DNA of 33,077 nucleotides, from assembly GCA_944384105.1 (NCBI GenBank), contig CALWSC010000071.1, positions 1 through 33,077 of the forward strand. The letters are read 5' to 3'. The position numbers were made by a program, and so were the translations under genes. The notes under the pieces were generated by a model. It saw only the letters and a list, made by a program, of their open reading frames with translations, was not told the origin of the DNA and ran no database searches. Positions 9,327-17,049 of this stretch are shown here, one piece after another. The stretch comes from an uncultured Lachnospiraceae bacterium (GTDB lineage Bacteria; Bacillota; Clostridia; Lachnospirales; Lachnospiraceae). Position 1 is the stretch's first letter. Each line of letters begins with the position of its first letter.

Positions 9327-10408
9327 TCTCCCGCACCTCCAAAGCCATAGCGCCTGCGTACCATCAGATAAATGAAGCAGGGGGCGCCGATCATGGACAC
9401 CAGGATTCCCACCGGCATCTCCGCATTTTTCAGAATAATGCGGCTTAAAACGTCTGCCCAGATCAGGAAGCTCGCGCCCAGAAGCGCAGCGAGCGGAATC
9501 AGATGCCTGTGGTCCGTGCCAAAAATCATGCGGATCACATGCGGAATCACAAGCCCCACAAATCCAATCACGCCTGCGCAGTATACCGCGAAACCAATCA
9601 TAACGGACGACAGTGTCAGATAAATCAGCCGGACTTTGTGAAGATCTGTGCCCAGCGTCACAGACGTTTCATCCCCGAGCAGCATCAAATTGAGGCTGCG
9701 AAACTGTGTCCAGAACAGCAGTGTCCCGATCACGATAACAGGAAGGATCACGCGGTTATCCTCCCATGTCGCCGCGGAAAGATTTCCCATCGTCCAGCGC
9801 GCGACCTCCGCAGCACCGTTTTTATCATTGACAATATAGATTGCAAAGCTGGAGAATGCCGAACATACCGCATTGACCGCCATACCGGCAAGTATCAGCT
9901 TACCCGCATTTGCTCTTCCTCCCACGCTGGCGATCCCCATAACGGCAAAAGATGTCAGCAGGGCTCCAATAAACGCCATAATCCCAACAAAATTACTTCC
10001 AAAGAATGTTCCTACCCCCAGCATAATTGCAAGCGTAGCTCCCAGAGAAGCCCCGGAAGAAATTCCAAGGATATACGGATCTGCCAGAGGGTTCTTGACT
10101 ATTGCCTGCATGACGACGCCGCAGACAGAGAGCCCCATGCCGACGGCAAGGGCTAAAACGACCCTCGGAAACCGGATCAGCCATACGACATCATGGACAG
10201 CCCCCTGACCATAGTCAGAAAGACTGTCCACATGAAACAGCTCGAATGCCACAACGCTGTATACTTCCTTTAAGGAGATATCGGCATTGCCGAATGTGAT
10301 GGACGCCAGCACGGAAAAGACCAAGAACACCAGAAGAACAGTGAACGCTACTGCGAACAGAGCGCTTCCCGCCATTTGACTTTTGTTATTTTCAATGCTT
10401 TTTCTCAT
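9323..10408 (-). CDS. btuC: Corrinoid ABC importer permease (BtuC/FecCD family)
   Basis: A 361-residue FecCD-family permease with about ten membrane helices. Family motifs are visible: RFPRVVLALAVGMGLSVCGVVMQ (split over residues about 78-100), NPLADPYILGISSGASLGA (about 108-126) and the C-terminal GFVGLVIPHVIRMIFG coupling region. It pairs with the ATPase (4-base overlap) and lies 13 bases after the binding-protein gene. The cobalamin riboswitch at the head of the operon supports B12/cobinamide import rather than iron uptake. Symbol assigned by context. Confidence 0.87.
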   Translation of the reverse strand: MRKSIENNKSQMAGSALFAVAFTVLLVFLVFSVLASITFGNADISLKEVYSVVAFELFHVDSLSDYGQGAVHDVVWLIRFPRVVLALAVGMGLSVCGVVMQAIVKNPLADPYILGISSGASLGATLAIMLGVGTFFGSNFVGIMAFIGALLTSFAVMGIASVGGRANAGKLILAGMAVNAVCSAFSSFAIYIVNDKNGAAEVARWTMGNLSAATWEDNRVILPVIVIGTLLFWTQFRSLNLMLLGDETSVTLGTDLHKVRLIYLTLSSVMIGFAVYCAGVIGFVGLVIPHVIRMIFGTDHRHLIPLAALLGASFLIWADVLSRIILKNAEMPVGILVSMIGAPCFIYLMVRRRYGFGGAGE

Positions 10409-10421
10409 CTTTGCATACTCC

Positions 10422-11546
10422 CTATTTTTCCAGATTCAGCTCCGGGTACAGACCATTGGCAAACGTAACGATTCCATCCTGCGTGCGGGTTGCGCTCGCA
10501 TACATCTCGCTTAACATGATCGGAACAACCCTTGCGTTCTTTACCGCATCTAGGCTCGCAAACGCCTCGTCGCCAGTTATTTTCTGTAAGTTTGTCTCGC
10601 GTACCTTATCCGGGTCATCTCCGGTATATGGCATATATACGACAAAAATTACATCCGGATTTGCATTTATGATATCCTCTTTTCCGAGCGTGGAGGCATC
10701 CGGGTTTGCCAATACCGCGCCAAGCTGCGTTACCATATCTCCTCCCAGCGTTGTCGCTCCGTAGTTGGTAACAGAATCACCAAGGAATTCCACGATCAGA
10801 GCCCTGGGCTTCTCCGTCTGGTTCTTCGTCTGATCCAGAACACTGCTGATCGTATCCTGCATCTCGCTCACGATCGCCTCAGCCTTATCCTGTACGTCAA
10901 AAATCTTACCGATATTCAGGATATCGTTATACTCGTTATCCAGCGTCTTATGATACGTCTCCCCGCTCTTATGCGTATTGGTGTTAATATATGTATTGAC
11001 GCCTTTGTCCACCCATCCTGCGGCATCGCCCAGCGTCTTGTCGCCGAAGAGAGACCCCCAGGAAAAAATCATATCCGGCTCAAGCATCGTTACCGTTTCA
11101 AGAGACGGTGTAAACTCATCCAGATAGTTGATTTTGCTGAATCCTTCCTTCTGGTCATCCGGTACTTCATTATCCAGTCCTGCAGCGGCCGCAATGTGAT
11201 CTTCCAGTCCGAGAGCCAGAAGCGTCTCTATGGAACCCTGATATACAGCGAGCACCTTCCTGGGCGCCTCCTCGTATACAGTAGTAAGTTCTGCCCCCTG
11301 GGAGTCATACGTGGTAACAGTCAGCGGATACTCCGTCTTTTTTGCAGACTCCGTCTCCTCCGGGACATTATCCGCCGCCTGCTCCTGTGCATCGTCCGCC
11401 TGATTATCCTCTTTGATGCTCTCTGCGCTCTTTCTGTCCGCATCGCTGCTGTTGTTCCCATCCGAACCGCATGCCGCCATGCCTGCTGTCATTCCCGCCG
11501 CCAAAAGCAGGGCGGCGATTCTCTTTGCAACTGTTTTGTTTCTCAT
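10422..11546 (-). CDS. btuF: Corrinoid-binding lipoprotein (BtuF-like)
   Basis: The extracellular substrate-binding protein of the importer, 374 residues. It has a lipoprotein signal with Cys26 (AGMAACGS), then an acidic, low-complexity linker to about residue 75, and the two-lobed class III binding-protein fold (RKVLAVYQGSIETLLALGL; LEPDMIFSW; NPDVIFVVYMPY). It is the first gene after the cobalamin riboswitch and terminator, so its transcription is expected to stop when cobalamin is plentiful. The ligand is inferred from that switch. Confidence 0.87.
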   Translation of the reverse strand: MRNKTVAKRIAALLLAAGMTAGMAACGSDGNNSSDADRKSAESIKEDNQADDAQEQAADNVPEETESAKKTEYPLTVTTYDSQGAELTTVYEEAPRKVLAVYQGSIETLLALGLEDHIAAAAGLDNEVPDDQKEGFSKINYLDEFTPSLETVTMLEPDMIFSWGSLFGDKTLGDAAGWVDKGVNTYINTNTHKSGETYHKTLDNEYNDILNIGKIFDVQDKAEAIVSEMQDTISSVLDQTKNQTEKPRALIVEFLGDSVTNYGATTLGGDMVTQLGAVLANPDASTLGKEDIINANPDVIFVVYMPYTGDDPDKVRETNLQKITGDEAFASLDAVKNARVVPIMLSEMYASATRTQDGIVTFANGLYPELNLEK

Positions 11547-11601
11547 TTTCTGCTCTCCTCTTTCTCCTTATTCTGATCCGAGGAATTACACTGCCTTAAA
11601 G

Positions 11602-11632
11602 CAAAAAATCTGCTTTCTCATTGAAAACAGAT
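11602..11632 (-). terminator. Riboswitch-controlled terminator before btuF
   Basis: On minus, a ten-pair stem (ATCTGTTTTC with GAAAGCAGAT, one G-U) is followed by a run of six Ts (11603-11608 in complement). It lies between the cobalamin aptamer and btuF, as expected for transcription attenuation. An upstream stem, GAAACAGCATC with GATGCCTGTTTC (about 11640-11675), could be the competing or additional element. Confidence 0.8.
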
Positions 11633-11709
11633 CTATTGGAAACAGGCATCCTGACTATGCACGATGCTGTTTCGATGATTGCTTTCTTCGGAAGCCTCAT
11701 CCCTTACCC

Positions 11710-11891
11710 GTTTCAGGCAGGTCTCCTGACTTGCGGATCATAACCAGTGCTTCCGCCTTCTCACGACTTTTGCCGCAATGACATTCCTGAAGCATGATTC
11801 CCCGTTTACAGTGGCCGGACCGTCCGGGATTCTCACCCGGTTCCCTCTCACTGTCCTGCGCTGCCCGGCAGCGGGACAGTTCACCTGAAAC
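11710..11891 (-). promoter_or_regulatory. Cobalamin riboswitch
   Basis: The minus strand carries the full aptamer. The closing stem P1 pairs GTTTCAG (complement of 11885-11891) with CTGAAAC (complement of 11710-11716). Inside are the core GGTGAA, the conserved segment GGGTGAGAATCCCGGACGG, the GCCACTGTAA motif, and the B12 box AGTCAGGAGACCTGCC near the 3' end. It precedes a terminator and the BtuFCD-like operon, so adenosylcobalamin or a related corrinoid probably shuts off the importer. Confidence 0.93.
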
Positions 11892-11911
11892 ATTATTCAG
11901 TTACATTTTTC

Positions 11912-11940
11912 ATTCTACCATGACTGCTATGCAATTACAA
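11912..11940 (-). promoter_or_regulatory. Promoter of the riboswitch-btuFCD transcript
   Basis: TTGTAA (11935-11940), 17 bases, TAGAAT (11912-11917), just ahead of the aptamer. Confidence 0.6.
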
Positions 11941-11957
11941 GTTAGTATTCGCAAATT

Positions 11958-12428
11958 TTATAAGATGCATTCCATTCCGATCTTTTGCGGCTGCAGCCCC
12001 ATCTTTTCATAGAACCTCTGCGCGGCTGTGTTGCAGCTCCAGACATTCAAAGTGAGATTATAGAAGCCCTCACGACGGGCATAATCCTTCACATGACGAT
12101 ATATAAATTCACCGATCTTTTGTCCCCTCTTACACTCATCAACGCACAGATCATCAATATACAGCGTCCGGATATCGGTAAGAATCGCATCGTTTTCATA
12201 CTGGATCACTTTGCAGAACGCGTAGCCGAGCACCTCGTCATTCTCGTCAGCCGCGACGAAGATCGGGCGCTTCTCATCGCGGTAAATCTCCTGCAGTTCC
12301 TTCTCGCCGTACTTGCGGGAACCTGCTTTAAATAAATCCGGACGTCCCTGCTGATGCACGCGCCCTACCTGATTTAACAGTTCCAGGATACGTTCGGTGT
12401 CAGAATCTTTTGCTCTTCTGAATTTCAT
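11958..12428 (-). CDS. GNAT-family N-acetyltransferase
   Basis: A 156-residue single-domain GNAT acetyltransferase using acetyl-CoA on an unknown amine. The fold is readable from MKFRRAKDSDTERILELL through the central strand segment TLYIDDLCVDECKRGQKIGEFIYRHV, where the CoA-binding loop is KRGQKIG, to the C-terminal NVWSCNTAAQRFYEKMGLQP. GGAG lies 8 bases before the ATG. It is a single gene directly upstream of the btu promoter; I see no functional link. Confidence 0.87.
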   Translation of the reverse strand: MKFRRAKDSDTERILELLNQVGRVHQQGRPDLFKAGSRKYGEKELQEIYRDEKRPIFVAADENDEVLGYAFCKVIQYENDAILTDIRTLYIDDLCVDECKRGQKIGEFIYRHVKDYARREGFYNLTLNVWSCNTAAQRFYEKMGLQPQKIGMECIL

Positions 12429-12507
12429 AATAATCTCTCCTCTTTATAAAATAATGATATAGTTTCCAGGAAACATTTGTCTTCTGTATTACTTGTTTAT
12501 ATTCAGG

Positions 12508-12547
12508 AAAAAGACGAGTAGGAATCCTTGTAAAAAGCACCAACTCG
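12508..12547 (-). terminator. Terminator of the anchored-protein gene
   Basis: On minus CGAGTTGG pairs with CCTACTCG (one mismatch), followed by TCTTTTT; 38 bases downstream of the 12585-13148 gene. Confidence 0.6.
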
Positions 12548-12584
12548 CCTTATATTTTCCCTTGCTTTATAAAAAATTCCATAT

Positions 12585-13148
12585 TTATCTAGTAGTCCAT
12601 ACTCCAAATGTGACTGCCGGGTTAATGCTATCTCCAGTTAGTAAAATCAATTGCATGATTGTGTTATTTTTCTCCCAAGTATAGATTTGTGAGTCAAATA
12701 ATTCTCCCCCGCCCGTCTGATTTTTGGTTTCTTTTCCATAGATTTTCGTTAATTTTTTATATTGATTATCAAACCATTGTTTATACTCATCTTGCAAATG
12801 GGAAAAATCAAATTTTATGGTTTTTAATTTTCCATCTACAAATTCAAAACTGGCAATCCCGTTATTACCTTCAAAATCAACTGCTTCTTCCGACTGATAT
12901 ACAGAACTTGTTTCAGAACCAATGTCTACTTTTTTAATGTCAAACGGCAATTTTTCCTGAATTATCTCTACAGATGAGTTCCAATCTATATTCATAAATT
13001 GAAATTCATCATCTTCTTTGTTCATAAACTGTTCGTATGAAACAGACGATTCTTTTGATGCCTTGCTAAAGCCAAAAACAATGCTTCCAAAAACAATGCC
13101 TACCGCGCAAATAATCAATATCAAAATTAATATTTTCCGTTTTTTCAT
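12585..13148 (-). CDS. Hypothetical membrane-anchored extracellular protein
   Basis: Not recognised. The 187-residue product starts MKKRKILILILIICAV, an uncleaved signal anchor to about residue 27, followed by an acidic extracellular domain (NIDWNSSVEIIQEKLPF; GIASFEFVDGKLKTIKFDF; WTTR at the end). The pattern of a short helix and strands with an ExxKL..G-type turn loosely recalls small lipoprotein-like binding domains, but no family can be named. The ATG at 13148 is chosen since the upstream extension would place a foreign segment before the signal; GGGAGGGG is present but distant. The gene is notably more AT-rich than its neighbours and follows the Cys-rich secreted protein by 44 bases, probably in one operon. 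Confidence 0.65.
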   Translation of the reverse strand: MKKRKILILILIICAVGIVFGSIVFGFSKASKESSVSYEQFMNKEDDEFQFMNIDWNSSVEIIQEKLPFDIKKVDIGSETSSVYQSEEAVDFEGNNGIASFEFVDGKLKTIKFDFSHLQDEYKQWFDNQYKKLTKIYGKETKNQTGGGELFDSQIYTWEKNNTIMQLILLTGDSINPAVTFGVWTTR

Positions 13149-13192
13149 CTTACCAATTGCCCCTCCCCAGCAAAAAAATATGTAACTATTGA

Positions 13193-13678
13193 TTATGATA
13201 TTCGCATTGGACAAGTATCATATGTTCCTTTATAGCATTTTTTATGAACTTCCCAGCAATAATGAACCCCATATTTTTCTAACACGCTACCACATATTGG
13301 ACACATAGATGCACCTCTACTCCCTAAGTAGGTAACATAACAGTCTGTTTCTATCAATCCTAAAAGTGCTCGATGATAGCCCTCATCTATAACTGTCCCT
13401 TCTTTTGCGCAAACCGTAACACCAAGAGCTGCACACTTCAAGCAATTGGCATATGTTGATATTGCATTGTCTATAGGAACATTTTCTTTAAATACACCTA
13501 TCTTATCCTCATTATTTGGTGATCGTAAAACTTCATTAATACGACGCTGCTCTTCTTCAGCATATGGTTCTAACCATTTTTCAAAATCGGAATACGCAGA
13601 TGCGGAAACAGTAATGCAGTTTATAACTGCGAACACAAGTATCAGTAATAAAGTTATTATCTTACTTGATTTTTTCAT
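13193..13678 (-). CDS. Hypothetical Cys-rich secreted protein
   Basis: Not recognised. The 161-residue product has a clear signal peptide (MKKSSKIITLLLILVF, cleavage after ASA near residue 28). The mature part has an early acidic helix and nine or so cysteines in pairs: CLKC...C, then CPICGSVLEKYGVHYC and KKCYKGTYDTC near the C-terminus, which suggests a metal-bound or disulfide-stabilised rubredoxin/zinc-ribbon-like fold outside the cell. AGGAGG lies 5 bases before the ATG at 13678. A strong promoter, a possible 16-residue leader peptide and a long inverted repeat precede it. The AT-rich composition suggests recent acquisition. Confidence 0.7.
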   Translation of the reverse strand: MKKSSKIITLLLILVFAVINCITVSASAYSDFEKWLEPYAEEEQRRINEVLRSPNNEDKIGVFKENVPIDNAISTYANCLKCAALGVTVCAKEGTVIDEGYHRALLGLIETDCYVTYLGSRGASMCPICGSVLEKYGVHYCWEVHKKCYKGTYDTCPMRIS

Positions 13679-13694
13679 ATAGACCTCCTGTCTT

Positions 13695-13729
13695 CTATTT
13701 ATTATTGTAGGATGCACAACAATAAATAG
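13695..13729 (-). repeat. Inverted repeat just before the Cys-rich gene's ribosome site
   Basis: Two 14-base arms, CTATTTATTATTGT and ACAACAATAAATAG on plus, pair with one G-U when read as minus-strand RNA, around a 7-base loop. It ends about 10 bases before the AGGAGG. No T-run follows, so it could be an operator or a translational control stem. Confidence 0.7.
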
Positions 13730-13738
13730 ATTTAATTG

Positions 13739-13789
13739 CTATTGATTTCCATTTTCATATAAAATAAAATATTTTTTCAAGTAAACCAT
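13739..13789 (-). CDS. Possible 16-residue leader peptide
   Basis: An ATG with GAGAGGAG 6 bases upstream begins a 16-codon frame, MVYLKKYFILYENGNQ, ending in TAG 10 bases before the inverted repeat. It is rich in Tyr and Lys and hydrophobic residues. It lies between a strong promoter and the Cys-rich protein gene, which is the position of a regulatory leader peptide. Could also be chance. Confidence 0.4.
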   Translation of the reverse strand: MVYLKKYFILYENGNQ

Positions 13790-13839
13790 TTGTGTCTCCT
13801 CTCTTTCTATAAAAAATAATCAATATATGATTTTATTAT

Positions 13840-13868
13840 ATTGTACAATATTCTAGTCTCATTGTCAA
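13840..13868 (-). promoter_or_regulatory. Strong promoter of the leader / Cys-rich protein operon
   Basis: Perfect TTGACA (13863-13868), 17 bases, TACAAT (13840-13845) on minus. Confidence 0.75.
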
Positions 13869-13962
13869 ATAATTTTCTGATTTTTTTAAATATCGCTCTC
13901 AAAAGACCTACTTTTTTAATTAAAAATATGATTAGTTATAAAACTTCAACAAAATAAATAGC

Positions 13963-13991
13963 GCCCGGAACCTGTCTCCTGGTATCCGGGC
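13963..13991 (-). terminator. Terminator after the zinc-ribbon gene
   Basis: On minus GCCCGGA pairs with TCCGGGC (inner ACC/GGT extends it) and is followed by a T-rich GCTATTTATTTTG. The 13679-14006 interval otherwise holds only the leader region and AT-rich sequence. Confidence 0.6.
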
Positions 13992-14006
13992 ACTGTTCTT
14001 CTTTGC

Positions 14007-14177
14007 TTATACGGGGTCGCCTTCGTGTACCTCGTAACCGCATTTTTCACATTTTACATTCTCGATGGATCTGTCCTCCTTTACGAAGACCTCCATAAGC
14101 TCCCCGCACTCCGGGCACTTGATTTCCTTCGGAACCGGTGTCCTCTTCTGAGCTTCACATCCGTCTAATACTGCCAT
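14007..14177 (-). CDS. Small zinc-ribbon protein (56 residues)
   Basis: A short cytoplasmic protein with two CPxCG-type knuckles, CPECG at 21-25 and CEKCG at 43-47, the spacing of a zinc ribbon; an additional Cys7 lies near the N-terminus. Function is not known; such proteins often bind nucleic acids or act as partner subunits. AGGAGG is 8 bases before the ATG, so translation is likely. It is the last gene of the DUF1275 - ketopantoate reductase - SH3-like protein group and is followed by a terminator. Confidence 0.8.
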   Translation of the reverse strand: MAVLDGCEAQKRTPVPKEIKCPECGELMEVFVKEDRSIENVKCEKCGYEVHEGDPV

Positions 14178-14258
14178 GTCTCATTCCTCCTTTTCTGCAT
14201 TCTGACTTTATTATACTCTTCCTTTCGGGGAACTTCAACGGCAGTTTTCGGGTAATTT

Positions 14259-15041
14259 TTATCCAATGGGGTATTTTTTCTTTTTCAAAAACAGCCAAAA
14301 AGCAGCGCAGGCTGCAAAAGTCCCTGTCAGAAAGGCGATAAAAAGCACATGGCTTTCGGCTGTTTTCTCATTTTTCTGCATGTCTGCCGTCGGCAGTCCG
14401 TCGCCCCCGGGGTTGTCCAGACAGATCCAGCCCCTGATGCCGCCGCCGTAATCCGTATAGCCCCAGCGCAGACCGTCTTCTCCGGTGTAGAGATAGCTGA
14501 GCTTAGCATTTGCCGGCACACCGGAAATGCGTCCTTTGTACTGCCCGGAATAGGGATATTCCCAGACTGCCGCCTCACGGGAAGTCTCTGTGTCGATCTG
14601 CGCCGTATACGGCTGAATCTCAGCTTCGTATTCCTCAAAGAATGCTTTCCCGTCATATGGAAGCTCCAGCGTATCCATACACAGCCAGCCTGTATACCAG
14701 TTTCCTCCTTGCGACACCTCTGTCAGTCCCCAGCGCCGGTCATCCCGAAACAGTCCGGCAAGCCATCCCCTCTCCTCCTCTTCGGGCTGCGCATAGGAAA
14801 TGCGAATTGCATCTCCGGCCTTCAGCACTGTAAGCGTCTCCTCCTCCGGCACGTCATAAAGCTCCTGATCTTCCGTCAGAATGTACACTCTGTCTTCCCG
14901 GACAAATTTCTCCCAGTGTTCTCTGTAATAACGGTTATCCGGTTCTCTGTCTTCGGCAGCAGATGCACCGGCGGGCATAGCGATGATGCATATAACCGCC
15001 AAAAGCGCCTGAATCCAAAAACGCACTGCCCTTTTTTTCAT
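14259..15041 (-). CDS. SH3-like surface protein with C-terminal membrane anchor
   Basis: A 260-residue exported protein: signal peptide with cleavage after ASA near residue 28, two bacterial SH3-like repeats (about 50-130, with YILTEDQELYDVPEEE..GDAIRISY..GWLCMDTLEL; and 160-215, with AAVWEYPYSG..WGYTDYGGGIRGWICLD), then one membrane helix (about 231-252) and KKKK tail. The two repeats share the ending GW-C-D. It probably faces the wall, perhaps binding peptidoglycan; this is inferred from fold only. Its ATG overlaps the panE stop (ATGA), with GGAG ahead of it. Confidence 0.75.
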   Translation of the reverse strand: MKKRAVRFWIQALLAVICIIAMPAGASAAEDREPDNRYYREHWEKFVREDRVYILTEDQELYDVPEEETLTVLKAGDAIRISYAQPEEEERGWLAGLFRDDRRWGLTEVSQGGNWYTGWLCMDTLELPYDGKAFFEEYEAEIQPYTAQIDTETSREAAVWEYPYSGQYKGRISGVPANAKLSYLYTGEDGLRWGYTDYGGGIRGWICLDNPGGDGLPTADMQKNEKTAESHVLFIAFLTGTFAACAAFWLFLKKKKYPIG

Positions 15042-15955
15042 GAAATTTCTCCGAAAATCTTGTCCGCAGCAAGGCGGTACGCGGGAGTCGGAACATGGTA
15101 CTTCTCACCCAAACGTATCACTTCCCGAATCAGCCCGTCTGCCTCTGACTGCCGGCCTTCGCGCAGATCCCGCTGCATGGAAGTTGTAGCTACCGGATCG
15201 AGATCGTCCAGAATCTTTAAATTCACTTTCACCATATCTTCCCCGAAATCAATTCCCATAGCCTTTGCCAGCGCCTCTATCTCGCGGATCAGAGTACAGA
15301 AAAATTCTCTTTCTTTTCCCTCCCTCTGTACTACGCCTGCTGAGACGTTAAAATAAACACCGCAGGCGCCGATGGGCGATACATAGGAAAACTTACGCAG
15401 AGCATCCCTGCGGATATTGTCTGAGAGAACCGCGCGGATACCGCATGCCTCCAGATCATCCGCAATCTCTCTGAGCTCCGGGCGATACTCCTCCGGCTTT
15501 CTGACGCCGAATACCACGCGGAAAATCTCTCCGTGCATGAAGATCGTACCGGGTTCCTTAATATTCGCGGACACATAGACACATCCGTCGGTCACAAGGA
15601 TTTCAGGGAGTTCACGCTGCAGCATACCCCCTGTTCCATAGATATTTAAGATCGGTATCACTATCGTCCGCTCGTGGGAAATCTTTTTAATAAACGGCAC
15701 GGTGTCTGCAAGAGAATATCCTTTCACGCAGACGAAAATCACATCCGCCTTCCCGGCGCAGTGCTCCATATCCTCCGCTTTTACCGGATAAATGGTTCTG
15801 TCTCTTCCAAATGTGGTCTGAAGGTGCAGTCCCCTTTCCCTGATCCTGTTCAGATGTTCTCCCCGCGCGATCACAGTGACGTCTTTTCCTCCCTCGGCAA
15901 GGTATGCGCACAGAGGGCCGCCTGTTCCTCCGGCTCCTATCACAACGTATTTCAT
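15038..15955 (-). CDS. panE: 2-dehydropantoate 2-reductase-family protein
   Basis: A ketopantoate reductase-family enzyme of 305 residues, expected to reduce 2-dehydropantoate to pantoate with NADPH for CoA synthesis. The N-terminal Rossmann motif is VVIGAGGTGGPLCAYLAEGG (residues about 4-23) and the C-terminal ApbA_C helical domain runs from about 175, with the family's KFSYVSPIGACGVYFN and a conserved Asp/Glu-rich end. AAGGAGG is 7 bases before the ATG at 15955; the frame opens further upstream but that stretch lies within the DUF1275 gene and is not protein-like. The paralogues in this family can act on other 2-oxo acids, so the symbol is provisional. 4-base overlaps on both sides make it part of one operon. 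Confidence 0.85.
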   Translation of the reverse strand: MKYVVIGAGGTGGPLCAYLAEGGKDVTVIARGEHLNRIRERGLHLQTTFGRDRTIYPVKAEDMEHCAGKADVIFVCVKGYSLADTVPFIKKISHERTIVIPILNIYGTGGMLQRELPEILVTDGCVYVSANIKEPGTIFMHGEIFRVVFGVRKPEEYRPELREIADDLEACGIRAVLSDNIRRDALRKFSYVSPIGACGVYFNVSAGVVQREGKEREFFCTLIREIEALAKAMGIDFGEDMVKVNLKILDDLDPVATTSMQRDLREGRQSEADGLIREVIRLGEKYHVPTPAYRLAADKIFGEIS

Positions 15956-16632
15956 ATTCTTTCCTCCTTTACAAACATCAGCGCAAATCCGGCAGCCAGC
16001 AGAGCCGCTGCAATCCAGATCGCACGTTCTCCCAAATGAATGGCCGAAACCGCTCCCCATGCCGCTCCCACTGCAAAAATCAAAATAACCGTAAAGTAAT
16101 GGATGCTCTTTCTCTTCTCCTCGTTTTCCCCTGTAACATGATATCTGCACAGCAGCTCTGCGGCGCTTCTCATATTTCCTATACACATGGTCGTAGCGCT
16201 CGGCAGCCCGCCGAATCTGCGGAATCCAGCCACCTGCATGGCGCAGGCGAATGACATCATTGCATTTGCCGCCATATTCAATCCCTGAGGAAGAAATCCG
16301 GCGGTTACCAAAAGCGCCATCTCCGCCAGGAGCACAAGCTGGCGCCAATGCAGCCGGCCGCCTTCCTTCCAGCGGACATGTATACGCTCCGCCAGATAGA
16401 CGCCCAGAAAGAAAGCCGCAAGCGGCACGGCATACCGGAGCACAACATCCCAGTTTCTCTCTGCCAGATTCTGCCCGAGCAGCACGATATTTCCGGTCTG
16501 CGCGTTCGCAAAAACCTTGCCGCGGCAGTTATAGGAATAGGCATCCTGAAAGCCTCCGGCAAGTGTCAGAAGCACCGCCATGATCATGGACTCGGACATC
16601 TGTCCTCTTTGATTTTTCATAAGCCTCCTCAT
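15952..16632 (-). CDS. DUF1275 (YoaK-family) membrane protein
   Basis: A 226-residue integral membrane protein with six predicted helices. The diagnostic motifs are AGGFQDAYSYNCRG..FANAQTGNIVLLG near residues 24-54 and the later LPSATTMCIGNMRSAAEL. The family has no established function. The 3' end overlaps panE by 4 bases (ATGA), so the genes are translationally coupled. Two ATGs, at 16632 and 16620, share the ribosome-site region; the first is kept, but the second is possible. Confidence 0.85.
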   Translation of the reverse strand: MRRLMKNQRGQMSESMIMAVLLTLAGGFQDAYSYNCRGKVFANAQTGNIVLLGQNLAERNWDVVLRYAVPLAAFFLGVYLAERIHVRWKEGGRLHWRQLVLLAEMALLVTAGFLPQGLNMAANAMMSFACAMQVAGFRRFGGLPSATTMCIGNMRSAAELLCRYHVTGENEEKRKSIHYFTVILIFAVGAAWGAVSAIHLGERAIWIAAALLAAGFALMFVKEERI

Positions 16633-16662
16633 CCTCTCTTCTCTTTACAGTATTCGGGCATC

Positions 16663-16983
16663 TTACCGGTCCCCGCTTTTATCCTGCCGGGTCACCGACT
16701 TTTCCCCTACCATGCTGCGCAGTGTTCCCACCAGTTTTGCAAAGTATCTGCACACCGGCTCGATCAGAAGCCCTGATATGTACTGCGCTTCCTCAATATA
16801 CGCTCCTGCTGCATGTGCCGACAGCGCTACGGCTCCATAACCGAGGCAGAGAATCAACAGCTTATACAGTCCTGCCAGAAATTTGTCTCTCTGGAAGCCT
16901 TCTTTCCATGTCCCGTATCCTGTACCCATAAGCTGATTTGCCACAAGCAAAAGCAGCAGAACCAAAAACAGCTTTATACACAT
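16663..16983 (-). CDS. Small membrane protein, holin-like
   Basis: A 106-residue protein with two hydrophobic segments (about residues 3-20 and 40-60). The stretch between them and after (YGTWKEGFQRDKFLAGLYKLLILCLGYG) resembles the toxin-secretion/phage holin group, which is a weak impression with no phage genes nearby. The ribosome site GGGAGAGGG lies inside a hairpin with the end of the preceding gene (16989-17027), so its translation may be limited by that structure. Confidence 0.5.
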   Translation of the reverse strand: MCIKLFLVLLLLLVANQLMGTGYGTWKEGFQRDKFLAGLYKLLILCLGYGAVALSAHAAGAYIEEAQYISGLLIEPVCRYFAKLVGTLRSMVGEKSVTRQDKSGDR

Positions 16984-16988
16984 GAAAA

Positions 16989-17027
16989 GCCCTCTCCCGT
17001 TTTTTTTATTCTATGCCGGGAGACGGC
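16989..17027 (-). promoter_or_regulatory. Hairpin containing the ribosome site of the small membrane gene
   Basis: On minus GCCGTCTCCCG pairs with CGGGAGAGGGC (one mismatch) around a 17-base loop with eight As. The 3' arm is the ribosome site of the gene starting at 16983; TTTT follows it. It could be a weak bidirectional terminator, a translation switch, or both. Confidence 0.5.
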
Positions 17028-17049
17028 TTTTTGTTACAATACCGGATTT

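Noticed and set aside
8571-11546. Iron-siderophore importer
   Set aside because: The cobalamin riboswitch directly upstream argues for corrinoid; no Fur-box-like sequence was seen.
15956-16348. Long N-terminal extension of the ketopantoate reductase
   Set aside because: It is the shadow of the DUF1275 gene, and AAGGAGG directly precedes the Rossmann-motif start at 15955.
16663-16983. Prophage remnant based on the holin-like protein
   Set aside because: The resemblance is weak and no lysin, portal, capsid or integrase gene is in the window.
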